64,000 nt of DNA from Boesenbergia rotunda (GCA_024364735.1 JAGFNQ010001614.1:320784-384783), one strand, 5' to 3'. Shown: positions 1-12,062, counted from the first letter of the stretch. Numbers and translations: made by a program. Notes: generated by a model from the letters alone, not told the origin.

Positions 1-206
1 CTGCAAAAACCGAGATGTAAAACATGGATCCCTATCCGAGATAATGATCAAAGGAACCTCGTGCGATCTGACTATCTCCCGGCAATACAACTCTGCTAAT
101 CTATCGAGAGAATCCGTCCTCCGAATAGCTAAAAAGTGCGTAGATTTGGTTAGTCGATCCACGACTACCCAAATCGTGTCATGGCCTCTCCTAGTCCTCG
201 GCAAAC
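1..206 (-). pseudogene. Ty3/gypsy integrase core fragment
   Basis: Read on the minus strand this stretch translates without a stop into an integrase-like peptide. It contains HDTIWVVVDRLTKSTHF and, further on, IIISDRDPCFTSRFLQ, which match the central DDE region of plant Ty3/gypsy (chromovirus-like) integrases; the second D of the catalytic triad lies in the SDRDP segment. It is cut at the window edge and abruptly at 206/207, where the TG terminus of the LTR element to the right begins. The likely reading is that this older gypsy copy was the target of that later insertion. No matching integrase sequence is seen on the other side of the inserted element. Confidence 0.8.
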
Positions 207-2725
207 TGATAAGTACCATTTTATTGATTATTTTAGTTGCTAAAATCCATATTTGACCCATGTTTTACTTGCTTAATTGTGAAATTACCCTAGGTTATAG
301 AACTTACTTTTATTTTGGACTTAATTGCAAATCTGTACATATTTGGATTATTTGGCTACTAAATTTTTGATCTATTTTTATAGGCATGAAAGGTTCATGG
401 ACATAGGGCATACTGGGTCAAACTTGAGTCGGAAGTGGACCCAGATCGCGTTATCAAGCTTCAGATTAATCTGGGTCGTCCGATTCAAAAGCGGCTAGAT
501 CTGAGCCATCTGGGACCATCCGAATCAATCCAAGCTAGGGTTAGGGCTGATCAAGCACTCTGATCAAGATCTGAAGGTTTTATCCCAATCCGAGCTCATT
601 CAACCGTTGGATCAAGCTCAGAGGGTTATAGATCGTCCATTCAAAGATTAGGTTGATCTGGACCGTCCGTTGCACATCTGGAGGATCGGAGCTACCACGA
701 GGCAAATCCTGACCCCTGATCATCATCATCAAAGTTTGGATTAAATCAGAGCAAGATCAGCCGTTGGATTTTCTCAAATTAATCTGGGCCGTTCATTCCT
801 AATTACTTAAGGAAAATTCTCCCCAGCTTTCTCCTCGTCGCCTCTTCGCCGCAACACTGTTCTTCTTCGTTTCTCTTCGTTTTGCTTGCAAGTTCTTTAG
901 TTTTGAAGGCGTGACCACCTCAATCTCGACCCTGGATCATCATCTGGATAATTGGAGATAGCTTCGGTGGAGAATTCAGCTCAATTTTCATCCGGACAGA
1001 GGTGTTTGAGGGTTTCGGCATGCTCTGTGGTCCGAGCACTTGAATCTCAACCACAATCCATTTCCGATCATCTGAGCTACTTGTAGGGGTTCTCAGGTGA
1101 GCTCAGATGATCCTCGAATCATCATCGCATTCCATTTAACTGAGATCGAAGGGATTCGGATTGGATTTCCCCAGCTGATGCAGTTTGAGCAGAGTTGATC
1201 AAGCGAAGCTGATTTCCACTGATTTGCTGAGCTTAGGGGTTCGAGGCCAGCCTTTGCGTGATGAACAAGGAGATTTTGAGCTCGGGAAGGATTGATGAGT
1301 AGTTTAGCTAGTTAATTTTTGTTAAATTGCTGGAATTTCTATTACTGCATTTGTTTCGTTTCTGTCTTGGTATCAGAATACTCGGTTTCGTTTTCCTGAA
1401 TTGTTTAGCTTAATTAGGTTTTAAATCTTCAAGTTAAGTAGCTTAGGAGTTTGTTTAGTGAACAATCAGATTTAATTTCAGCTAGTTTTCACTGTAATTG
1501 CTTGCGTGCCAATTTCAGTCGCGTGCCACTTCAATTCCAAGATTTTCCTTCAGTTTCTGAACTTGTATCAGAGTTGTTTGTTTTCTAAATTGTCTCTTCA
1601 TTCAGTAAGTTGTTAATTGCTGCATTCGAGCTAGGTAGATGCAAGTTTAGTTAACATAAAACTTAGTTTTGGTTGCCCGCAATTCCGTTTCAAGTTTTTA
1701 GCTTAGCTAGCGTATCAACTTAACTTCTGCCATTTAGTTTCAGTTTCAATGTATTTCAGTCTGTAGTTTCTGAATTTGCATCAATTAAATTTCAGTTCTA
1801 AGGAATTTTATGTGAGCATTAGCTGAAAGCAATCAATTTCCGTTGCTTGTTTGGTTTTAACATCCAAATCAGTTCTGAATTTCGCAAGCCATTCCTTTAT
1901 TTCTGCATTTATGCATTTAGTCCTTGCAAGTGCATTTCAGGTTTTAGCTTGCTTGAATTGGTTGGAACTTGATCTGAAATTCTGCATTTACTTTTGCAAA
2001 CTTCTTCATTGAAAACTTTGTTTTCCAAATTGCAATCGATCAGCATTAGCATCATCTTAGGCACATCAGTTTTCTTTGTTGCTTGCCAAGTTGCTGAAAT
2101 CTGCCCTGTTCTTCATTTCTGCTTCCATTCATTTCTGATTAGTACTGCATCATCAGCTTGTTTCTCGAGTTGAATTGATCAGTATCAAGTCGGAAGTGTC
2201 AGCTATTAGTTCTGCATTTAGTCTTAACTTACCACACATATGTTACTTCCTCTTTGTATCAAGTTGATTTCACTTTTTCCACTTTGTATCAAGTTAGGTT
2301 TCGGCATTAGTTTCAACCGAAAATTTCAGCATTGTTTCAATTCTTTTGCTTAATATTTGGTTTGCAATTAATAATCAGAATTGTTCTCCAAAAGTCTGTT
2401 AAGTCCCTTGGTTGCGTAGGTTTCAATTTGCTTGAGTTCGTTAGTTGTCTTATACTTTGTTTAGCTCACTTAGTTAAGTTTCTTTCATTTTCTTTGCGCT
2501 TTCATTTCTGAATTGCAAACAACCCCAGATTTTATTCAAAATCCAAAATTTACAAATGACACATAAATACAAGCACGAATCACACAACATCAATTAGTCC
2601 CTAGGAAAAATACGACCTGTGGCCCCTTTACTACATTTTCATATTTTGATTGCAAAAAGAGTTTCCAGCTTATAAATATCTAAATTTGAGACTCACTTTC
2701 GTGACAGCTCATTTCGGGTCCATCA
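207..2725 (+). repeat. 5' LTR
   Basis: Starts TGATAAGTACC and ends ...CCATCA, giving the TG...CA termini expected of an LTR. The same sequence recurs at 9501-12020. The 3' half is a long T-rich stretch in which short words such as TTTCAG, TTCTGCATTT and CAAGTT recur irregularly. No protein is encoded. Confidence 0.9.
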
Positions 2726-2731
2726 AATTTT

Positions 2732-2749
2732 TGGCGCCGTTGCCGGGGA
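2732..2749 (+). other. Primer-binding site, tRNA-Asp type
   Basis: TGGCGCCGTTGCCGGGGA is complementary to the 3' end of plant tRNA-Asp (from memory of that tRNA), the usual primer of Athila-type gypsy elements. It lies six bases after the LTR end and fixes the LTR boundary. Confidence 0.85.
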
Positions 2750-2894
2750 AGCAACTAGTTGATTTGTTTGATTTTTGCTTGTGCATTCATTTCACATCTT
2801 TCTTGATTTATTTTTGTGCTTATTGCTATATCTGGTGATTTGATTTTACTTGTTTCATCTCTTTATCTACTTTTACTGGATTTGTTTTGGTTTT

Positions 2895-5018
2895 ATGACC
2901 AGGTCTACATGGGGTGATCTTGAAGAATTTGACCCTGAGATTGAATGGACTTTCAGAGCAAGGAGGAACCAGGGCATTCTTTCAGAGACTACAGATATTC
3001 CTCCTATTCAGACCATTCCCCCTCATTCAGGCAGTATCATGGCAGACCACCAGAAGACTATGAAGGAACTCGCAGCACCAGATGCTTCATTTCAGTATTC
3101 CAGCATTGCTTATCCGGAGCTGGCTTGAAATTTTGAGCTTAGATCTGGACTCATCAATTTGCTGCCCAAGTTTCAAGGATTATCTGGAGAAGATCCAAAT
3201 AGACACCTGCATGAGTTTCATATTGTATGCTCTACTATGAAGCCTCAGGGCATTTCTGAAGAAGATATCATGCTGAGAGCTTTCCCCTTTACACTGACAG
3301 GAGCAGCAAAAGATTGGTTTTACTATCTACCCACTGGGCACGTGTCTAGTTGGATCTCTATGAAGAAAGTATTTTTGGAAAAATATTTCCCAGCCTCCAG
3401 AACAGCAATAATTAGAAAAAGCATTTGTGGCATTCAGCAAGTGGTGGGTGAGACGCTCTATGATTATTGGGAGCGATTCAACAAACTGTGTTCCAGTTGC
3501 CCACAACACCAGATCAGCGAGCAGCTTCTGATTCAGTACTTTTATGAGGGATTGCTGCAGATGGACATGATTATGATAGATACTGCAGCTGGAGGAGCCC
3601 TAGTGAATAAAACGCCAGATCAAGCTAGGGAGCTCATTTCTAATATGGCTGTGAGCTCACAACAATTTGGAAGCAGAGCATTGACCACCAGAGGAGTGGG
3701 TGAAGTTCAGGTGGTTTCTAATGATCAGAAAGAGATAAAGAATTCATTGGCAGAGATCACATCATTTATTAAGCAATTGAGTGCTAATAATGCAAATCAG
3801 AATTCCAATATTTCGGTGCCTCCACAATCAAGCCAAGTGGTGAGAGTATGTGACATTTGCTCTAGTCAAGAGCACAACTCAGATTCATGTCCCACCCTCC
3901 AACAAGATGAGACAGTAGCAGCATTGGTTAGGGGACAATTTCAAACAAGAAACAATCCTTTCTCCTCTACTTATAACCCCGGTTGGAGGGATCATCCAAA
4001 TCTGAGGTACGGGAACTCTTTCTGCCAACAAAACCCTCAACAACCACAATTGCAGCAGCCTCCACAGAATTTCCAGCAATCACATCAACAATTCCAGCAG
4101 CCACAGCAATTTCAGCCCCAAAATCCGAATTTTCAGCCTATATTTCAGCAAACTCAGCCCCTATTTCAGCAACCGCAGCCTCAATTCCAGCCATATCAGC
4201 AAGGGCAGCAAGGTTTTCAATCAGTTTCAACTTTCCAACCTCAAAACCAGCAAACTTTCCAGCCTTCACATCCCTATAATCAGAATCTCCAGCCTTACAA
4301 TCAAGGGTTTCAGCCTATGCAAAATCAGTCCTCATCACAGGATTTTCTATTGCAAAATCAGAATTTTCAAGTATATAACTCTCAACAAAGTTTTCAGGCA
4401 TTTCCACCTTCTTATCAGCCATTTCAACAACCATTTCAGCCCTCCAATCAGCCCCAACAGCCCCAATTCCAATAATCACAGCAGGATAATATCATTGGAG
4501 CTTTACAAAACCTCGGAAGGCAAATGGGACAATTGGCTAGTGATGTGAATCAAATTAAAGCTCAAAGATCAAGCCAACTACCTTCCCAAGCTGTTCCTAA
4601 CCCAAAGGGAAATGTTAGTGCTATTTATTTGAGGAGTGGGAAGGTTGCATCAACTCAAAATGGTCCAAGAGCTGAATTTTCTGAAAACAGGACAGCATCT
4701 TCATTCCCAGCCCAAATCAGCCCCAAAACCTCTTCAAATTCAGTTGATTCTAACCCTAGTCCGTGCTCAACTCCCTCATCAAGCAACCCTGTGATTTTAG
4801 TGGAAAATAAAGCGCAAATCAGTCCCGAAACAGATTTTACAGTAGCCATTCCAAGTGGGGCAGCAGCTCACAAATCAACCCTTCCATCTTCGGTTCAAGA
4901 GGAAGAATTTAGGGTGCCCTTGCCTTTTCCACAGGGGAGAACTCCAACAAAAAGACAAGTGGAGGAGGAGAAAACCAAAGAGTACAATGAGCTGGTAAAA
5001 CTTTTTAGCAAAGTATAA
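2895..5018 (+). pseudogene. gag: gag of the RT-less LTR element (three in-frame stops)
   Basis: One reading frame runs from the ATG at 2895 into the protease, broken by TGA at 3126, TAA at 4473 and TAA at 5016. The start MTRSTWGDLEEFDPEIEW and the capsid-like part (LRSGLINLLPKFQGLSGEDP just after the first stop, then a tryptophan-containing AAKDWFYYLPTG) match gag of Athila/Tat elements. A Q/P/F-rich low-complexity stretch covers about 4030-4475, followed by the family block LQNLGRQMGQLASDVNQIK and AIYLRSGK. A C-x2-C-type cluster near 3850-3890 (VCDICSSQEHNSDSCP) is a possible zinc knuckle. The stops at 4473 and 5016 sit where CAA codons are plausible, so single C-to-T changes would explain them. 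The product would package element RNA. Confidence 0.85.
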
Positions 5019-5030
5019 ATTAATGTACCA

Positions 5031-6060
5031 TTGCTGACAATGATTAAACAAGTTCCTAAGTATGCAAAATTTTTGAAGGATCTTTGTGTTCACAAGAAGA
5101 AACTTAAGGAAAATGAATTGGTCAGCATTGGGAAAAATGTTTCATCACTCATCTATGTCATACCTCAGAAATGTGAAGACCCTGACATGTTTACTGTATC
5201 TTGTGAGATAGGGAGCACCACGCTACATGATGTCATGCTGGATTTAGGAGCTTTCATTAATGTCATGCCCAGGACGGTCTTCCAGATGCTTGGCATTGGC
5301 CCTCTACAGCCCACTGGAGTTGTCATTCAGCTAGCAGATAGAAGCCAGACTCGCCCGACAGGAGTTATTGAAGATGTTTTGGTTAAAGTGAAAGAGTTGA
5401 TTTTCCCTGCAGACTTCTACATTCTAGACATGGAAGGAGAGTATCTTGCACGTAGATCCCCACTTATCCTTGGAAGGCCTTTTCTGAAGACTGCCAGAAC
5501 TAAGATTGATGTTTATGCTGGCACACTTTCGATGGAGGTGGGAGACACAGTAGTCCAGTTTAGCATTTTCGATGTCATGAAGGACCCTAGGGGAGATCAC
5601 TCAATCATGAGCGTGGGCACCACAGATGAGACTGTTAGGGCACAATTAATTGCTGATGATGTTGCATTTGACATAGTGGGAGGAGATTTGATTCCAGAGA
5701 AGGCTGAAAATGCATCAGTTGTGAAGGCATTAGAGGAGATGGATGGAAAAGCATGTGACAGCCTTGAATTTGAAACTGAAACTTTACAGGACTCTTCTTA
5801 TCTTTTATTTTGTGATATTGCTATTGATAGTTCTAATCTTTCTAATGAGATTGCTGCAGATATTACTGAAGAAGCATGCACAGGAGATGATTCTACAGGT
5901 GTAGGGGATTGCACAGAGCCCCAGGGACCACCAACATTAGGAAATTCAGAAGACAAGCAAGAAAGTGTAGGGACTTGCATGATGGGAGCAAGAACCCAAG
6001 GATCACCTATTCCAGTTGAGTGTCCACCAGAACTTGAGCACGATCAGGTAAGTATTTCTT
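5031..6060 (+). pseudogene. Retropepsin domain and acidic linker of the LTR element
   Basis: This continues the gag frame after the stop at 5016. LTMIKQVPKYAKFLKDLC and then CEIGSTTLHDVMLDLGA are typical of the gag-protease junction in Athila/Tat elements. The aspartic protease active site reads DLGAFINVMP; the usual family form has S in place of F, so the catalytic loop is altered. SPLILGRPFLKTARTKID is the conserved C-terminal segment of the protease. Downstream, 5690-6060 encodes an acidic, low-similarity linker rich in E, D, S and T. In an intact polyprotein, RT would follow within a few hundred bases; here none appears. I infer the active-site change from knowledge of the family and cannot tell whether activity is lost. 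Confidence 0.8.
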
Positions 6061-7039
6061 CTTTTCTTTTAGAAAATTTCAGAGAGGTGTCTAAAATTGA
6101 AATTGAAGCATGTCTTGATACATTTTTTGTGAAAAATAATGATGAAAATGTCATAGGGGCACCCAGGCTTGATTTTATTCATTATGACACATTTATTGAT
6201 ATACCTTATGTAGAAACTGATTGTGAAAAATTTTTGGAGGTGCCTGAAATTGATGTTGTTTATTTTGATGAATCTCTTGCTATATATATGCTGAATTTGA
6301 AAGTGAAAAACTTATGGAGGCACCTAAATTTGACTTTATTGGTTGTGATACATTGTTTGATACATCTTTTGTGAATATGGATTGAAGGAAATTTTTAGAA
6401 CTGCCTGAAATTAATGTTGTTTATTGTGATGAATCTATTGCTATATCTTATGCTGAGGTTGAGTGTGAAAAAATTATTGAGGTACCTCAAATTGATTTCA
6501 TAGGTTGCAATGCATTGCTTGATACATCTGTGATGGATATTAATTGTGAAAAATTCTTTGAGGTGTCAAAAATTGACTTTATTGGATGTGATGTATTTTT
6601 GGATATATTTTATACAAAGACTGACATTGTTTCATTTCTTTCTTACCCTGCACGCATGAGAAAGGTTTTACATGGTTTTGCTGGGTCACAAAGACTTCTG
6701 GAGTGGTTGCTTCATCTGAACAGACTCAAACCTCCTGGAAGGTGTTCTAAAATGAATAAAGAGGGAGGAGATAATTTTACTTTAATTCGAAACACTCTAC
6801 CTCTTAAATGGGTCTTGTATCTAAATAACCTTCGGTCACCTGAACAGATTGCTGTAAAGTCCAAGTGTGGGGGAGCGATGCAACGTAAAGTTGAACAAAT
6901 GAAAGCAGCTTTCTCACACATCCAGACTCCTCCACTACCACGATGGAGGTTGTTTCATGATAGACTCCGACCGCCAGAAATAAAAGGGAGTTTGATCTTT
7001 CTTGCCTTTTCCTTTATTACATTTTCACTTTTAAATTGA
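6061..7039 (+). pseudogene. Tandem-repeat ORF replacing pol; unrecognised protein
   Basis: After the protease linker the reading frame encodes at least five degenerate repeats of about 27 residues with a core like CEKFLEVPEIDFIGCD. Copies are visible at roughly 6130-6215, 6216-6290, 6295-6380, 6380-6465, 6465-6545 and 6546-6625. The array crosses one frameshift near 6285 and a stop at 6384, so it is decayed. It is followed (6690-6990) by a second, longer-period motif with W, L and PP, seen three times as LEWLLHLNRLKPPGR, LKWVLYLNNLRSPEQ and PRWRLFHDRLRPPEI. I recognise no family. The position is where RT is found in autonomous relatives, so this may be an element-specific accessory protein or a structural RNA region. 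The coding interpretation rests on the repeats keeping frame. Confidence 0.5.
6863..6875 (+). repeat. Polypurine-tract-like 13-mer, copy 1
   Basis: AAGTGTGGGGGAG, identical to the tract that precedes the 3' LTR at 9487-9499 and to another copy at 7571-7583. This copy lies inside the repeat-rich frame (encoding KCGG). Confidence 0.7.
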
Positions 7040-9486
7040 GTTCTTGCTAATAAATGCGTGAGTAGAATAGAATGAATAAATAGACATTGTAAATACCATG
7101 TTATTTCTTTTGGTCACTTTTTCTTGCATGACTAGGAATAAATGTATCCCTCTAGGTTATCTTCATGTCATTTTAGAGTCTTTTGAAAATAAATTAAATT
7201 TGGTTGTTAAAACTTAGGTTTGAGCTCATAGATGTATTCTTGGATGCTTGAGTACTACTTTGCTTTAGATTTTTAATTGAGGATTTGAGATGAATTATTT
7301 TTGCCTAGTGAGAAGTAGCTTTATATTTGTGACACACATATGTTATTGAACTCTAGAACTTGCTAAGGTTCTTTCAAAATCATATTTCAATGATTGGATC
7401 ACATCTATAGAGACTAATCCATTTGTTTTCCCTTTCCACATCAATTTTTAGCAATAATCATGTTTATCCTATTTGTCTTTCCTTATTCCTACTCTTAACC
7501 CCATTTTTCTATGGACTTGTTTGGTTGGGATGTTTCTTAATGTTACTTTGCCCGAGACGGACAAAGGATTAAGTGTGGGGGAGTGACTAGAGTTTTGGAA
7601 TTATTTTGGAGCAAGGATGCATTTCATTTCAACGAGAAAAAAAAATTTCTTTTGTCAAGTTGAAGCCAAAAGGTGCCAAGTGAGTTGAGTTTGATACCAA
7701 GAATGAGCAAGAGAGATGGAGTCAAGTGGAGATCTAGATTCCTTATCACACTCTGAAGATCCAAGTGGCATGAAATGAAAGAAAAAAAATTCTGCAATGA
7801 GAAAAAAATGGCACGCAAAAGCAAAAAGAAAAAAAATTTTGTGCCAAAGTGAAGAAAAAAAATTAAAGTGGAGCTAACTTGGATCGAAATTGACTTGGAT
7901 CAAAAACTGTAAAGTTGGAATTTTGGGAAGCCAAGATCAGCAACATCTTGTAGAGACTGAGTTGAAGCTGGAATTATCTGAATCAATGCAGAAATGTTTG
8001 TGCCAAACAGGGAAAAACAGTTTGTGTAGATCTGAACTGAGCTGGACTGTTCGGAATTGAAACAAATGCAAGGGTGCTGACAAGGATTAAGAACAAGTCC
8101 ATCAACCAACCAGCCATCAGAAATTTGAAAAGCAGCAGGTTAGTTGAATTTAAGTGCCGAAATCTGATCAGGCAGTGCTGGAATTCAAACCTGAAAATGA
8201 TCTGTGCAGAGCTGAAACTAAACTGCATTGCAAGCTGAAAAAACTGGAAATTCTGAGCTGAATATCAAGGATAGCTGCTGAAATGAGTAGGCTGCGAAGT
8301 ATTGAATATCTTGAAGGATTGTTTGTGAAGATAAATTGGAGAAATCAGATTGGAATGTGGAGTTGACAAGGGCAGAAATCTGTGCCAAGTTCAAGTGCAG
8401 AAATTTGTCAACTTGAAGCTGAAATTGATTTTCCTGGGCTGTGAATCAGGGAACAAAGTTCGGAAATGCATCGAAGAGTATTGAGAACACCCAAGGCTGA
8501 CCAAATCTGGAAGAAATGTGGATGCTAGCAATTCTGATCAGCACACACAAAAAAAAGGGGCAATGCAGGGGCTGAAATTTGATTTGCTACTCAGCCATTT
8601 TCAAGTGGAACAATTCAAATTCTCCACCACACTATGTGATGCTAACTGATGTTAAGTGTTGAAGGAATCAGAGACTTGACATGATTCTGCCGTAGATGCT
8701 GAACTTGAAACAGAATGAAAAAGAAAAAAAAATCAGAAAAGAATAGGGAACAAAACAAGGGTCACGCAAATGGAATTTTGGCACCATGAAGCAAGTGAAG
8801 TTTCTCTCATCCAAATCAAATTCTTTGCTCCATTTCATTTCTGACCTTGCTAGAGGATAAAAGAAGAAAAAAAAATCAGAAAAGAGAAGAAAGAAACAAA
8901 GTTGGCACGCAAGGTGAAAGTTGGCACATTGAGATCAATAGGGTTTTCTTCATCCAAATTAAAGGAATTATTCAAGTTTGACTTCGCCACACTTTTTGAT
9001 ATCACTAGAGGACTGTAAAGAGAAGCAAAGTACATTGGAAACATTCTTGAGCAACCCAGTCTCCCACTTTATCAATTTTTCCATTTTCTTGACTTTTACT
9101 CCATTTCTTACCATTTTCCATGTTTTCATTTGTTTTTGTAGATGTTGATCCTAATCATGAATAATGGTGGAGAGTAGATAATAAGCAAGCCTATGGTAGT
9201 GCAAGAAGCATGTATGTTTGAGTGAACTCCACTTCCATCATCAACTTAGAACTTAAGGAGAGAGCCACCAAAACTTCCCATGAAAGGCTTAGTGAGTTAA
9301 ATTCATCTCAATGACTCATGAAAGATGAAAAGGCTAAGTTGTTGATTTAAGGACAAGATACTAATCCATAGAGCTTAGATTTTTTAGAATTGACCACCTT
9401 AAGTAATTTCTTTTCATTTGCTTCTAATTATGCTTTAGAAAACCCAAGGGATACATACTTAGTAGTTTCGTGAGACGCTCAAGCTT
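7040..9486 (+). other. Non-coding 3' internal region of the LTR element
   Basis: No open frame of note. The region is purine-rich, with many A runs preceded by G, and repeated phrases such as GGCACGCAA and AATCAGAAAAGA. A degenerate tandem duplication of about 143 bp lies at 8721-8863 and 8864-9015. A copy of the element's polypurine tract occurs at 7571-7583. I see no trace of RT, RNase H or integrase on either strand. Confidence 0.7.
7571..7583 (+). repeat. Polypurine-tract-like 13-mer, copy 2
   Basis: Identical AAGTGTGGGGGAG in the non-coding internal region, about 1.9 kb before the functional tract. Confidence 0.7.
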
Positions 9487-9500
9487 AAGTGTGGGGGAGT
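9487..9500 (+). other. Polypurine tract (plus-strand primer)
   Basis: AAGTGTGGGGGAGT ends at the first base before the 3' LTR (TGATAAG...). Position and composition fit the plus-strand primer of gypsy elements. Confidence 0.85.
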
Positions 9501-12020
9501 TGATAAGTACCATTTTATTGATTATTTTAGTTGCTAAAATCCATGTTTGACCCATGTTTTACTTGCTTAATTGTGAAATTACCCTAGGTTTTAGAACTTA
9601 CTTTTATTTTGGACTTAATTGCAAATCTATACATATTTGGATTATTTGGCCACTAAATTTTTGATCTATTTTTGTAGGCATGAAAGGTTCATGGACCTAG
9701 GGCATACTGGGTCAAACTTGAGTCGGAATTGGACCCGGATCACATTATCAAGCTTCGGATTAATCTGGGTCGTCCGATTCAAAAGCGGCTAGATCTGAGC
9801 CATATGGGACCATCCGAAGCAATCCAAGCTAGGGTTAGGGCTGATCAAGTACTCTGATCAAGATCTGAAGGTCTCATCCCAATCAGAGCTCATTCAACCG
9901 TTGGATCAAGCTCAGAGGGTTATAGATCGTCCATGCAAAGATTAGGTTGATCTGGACCGTCCGTTGCACATCTGGAGGATCGGAGCTACCACGAGGCAGA
10001 TCCTGACCCCTGATCATCATCATCAAAGTTTGGATTAAATCAGAGCAAGATCAGCCGTTGGATTTCCTCAAATCAATCTGGGCCGTTCATTCCTAATTAC
10101 TTAAGGAAAATTCTCCCCAGCTTTCTCCTCGTCGCGTCTTCACTGCAACACTGTTCTTCTTCGTTTCTCTTCGTTTTGCTTGCACGTTCTTTAGTTTTGA
10201 AGGCGTGACCACCTCAATCTCGACCCTGGATCATCATCTAGATCATTGGAGATAGCTTCGGTGGAGAATTCAGCTCAATTTTCATCCGGACAGAGGTGTT
10301 TGAGGGTTTCGGCATGCTCTGTGGTCCGAGCACTTGAATCTTAGCCACGATCCATTTCCGATCATCTGAGCTACTTGTAGGGGTTCTCAGGTGAGCTCAG
10401 ATGATCCTCGAATCATCATCGCAATCCATTTAACTGAGATCGAAGGGATTCGGATTGGATTTCCCCAGCTGATGCAGTTTGAGCAGAGTTGATCAAGCGA
10501 AGCTAATTTCCACTGATTTGCTGAGCTTAGGGGTTCGAGGCCAACCTTTGCGTGACGAACAAGGAGATTTTGAGCTCGGGAAGGATTGAGGAGTAGTTTA
10601 GCTAGTTAATTTTTGTTAAATTGCTGGAATTTCTATTACTGCATTTGTTTTATTTTTTGTCTTGGTATCAGAATACTCAGTTTCGTTTTCCTGAATTGTT
10701 TAGCTTAATTAGGTTTTAAATCTTCAAGTTAAGTAGTTTATGAGTATGTTTAGTGAACAATCAGATTTAATTTCAGCTAGTTTTCACTGTAATTGCTTGC
10801 GTGCCAATTTCAGTCGCGTGCCACTTCAATTCCTGCATTTTCCTTCAGTTTCTGAACTTATATCAGAGTTGTTTGTTTTCTAAATTGTCTCTTCATTCAG
10901 TAAGTTGTTAATTGCTGCATTCGAGCTAGGTAGATGCAAGTTTAGTTAACATAAAACTTAGTTTTGGTTGCCCGCAATTCCGTTTCAAGTTTTTAGCTTA
11001 GCTAGCGTATCAACTTAACTTCTGCCATTTAGTTTCAGTTTCAATGTATTTCAGTCTGTAGTTTCTGAATTTGCATCAATTAAATTTCAGTTCTAAGGAA
11101 TTTTATGTGAGCATTAGCTGAAAGCAATCAATTTCCGTTGCTTGTTTGGTTTTAACATCCAAATCAGTTCTGAATTTCGCAAGCCATTCCTTTATTTCTG
11201 CATTTATGCATTTAGTCCTTGCAAGTGCATTTCAGGTTTTAGCTTGCTTGAATTGGTTGGAACTTGATCTGAAATTCTGCATTTACTTTTGCAAACTTCT
11301 TCATTGAAAACTTTGTTTTCCAAATTGCAATCGATCAGCATTAGCATCATCTTAGACACATCAGTTTTCTTTGTTGCTTGCCAAGTTGCTGAAATCTGCC
11401 CTGTTCTGCATTTCTGCTTCCATTCATTTCTGATTAGTACTGCATCATCAGCTTGTTTCTCGAGTTGAATTGATCAGTATCAAGTCGGAAGTGTCAGCTA
11501 TTAGTTCTGCATTTAGTCTTAACTTACGACACATAAGTTACTTCCTCTTTGTATCAAGTTGATTTCACTTTTTCCACTTTGTATCAAGTTAGGTTTCGAC
11601 ATTAGTTTCAACCGAAAATTTCAGCATTGTTTCAATTCTTTTGCTTAATATTTGGTTTGCAATTAATAATTAGAATTGTTCTCCAAAAGTCTGTTAAGTC
11701 CCTTGGTTGCGTAGGTTTCAATTTGCTTGAGTTCGTTAGTTGTCTTATACTTTGTTTAGCTCACTTAGTTAAGTTTCTTTCATTTTCTTTGCGCTTTCAT
11801 TTCTGAATTGCAAACAACCCCAGATTTTATTCGAAACCCAAAATTTACAAACGACACATAAATACAAGCACGAATCACACAACATCAACTAGTTCCTAGG
11901 AAAAATACGACCTGTGGCCCCTTTACTACGTTTTCATATTTTTATTGCAAAAAGGGTTTCCAGCTTATAAATATCTAAATTTGAGACTCACTTTCGTGAC
12001 AGCTCATTTCGGGTTTATCA
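9501..12020 (+). repeat. 3' LTR
   Basis: Collinear with 207-2725 and almost the same length (2520 versus 2519 bp). Differences are scattered single-base changes, mostly transitions. It ends ...TTATCA where the 5' copy ends ...CCATCA. Confidence 0.9.
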
Positions 12021-12062
12021 AATTTTTGACGTCGTTATCGGGGAAGTAACTAGTTGATTTAT
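12021..12062 (+). repeat. Remnant of element leader (mutated PBS) after the 3' LTR
   Basis: A normal 3' LTR is followed by host DNA. Here the next ~42 bases match the start of the internal region (2726-2767), including the primer-binding site, which reads TGACGTCGTTATCGGGGA instead of TGGCGCCGTTGCCGGGGA. Similarity ends near 12062. This suggests that the right-hand LTR once began a second element in tandem, most of which is lost, or that the pair arose by LTR-LTR recombination. Confidence 0.75.

Larger units (their letters stand above)
207..12020 (+). mobile_element. Large non-autonomous gag-PR LTR retrotransposon (Athila/Tat-like)
   Basis: Two near-identical 2.5-kb LTRs (207-2725 and 9501-12020) flank a 6.8-kb internal region. 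A tRNA-Asp-type primer-binding site lies 6 bp after the 5' LTR and a G-rich polypurine tract directly abuts the 3' LTR. The internal part encodes a gag of the kind seen in Athila/Tat gypsy elements and a retropepsin. I find no reverse transcriptase, RNase H or integrase; that position holds a repeat-rich reading frame and then about 2.4 kb of non-coding, purine-rich DNA. The element would therefore depend on enzymes of a relative. Several in-frame stops show it is dead now, although the LTRs differ at only a few percent of positions by eye, so the insertion is not very old. Confidence 0.88.
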
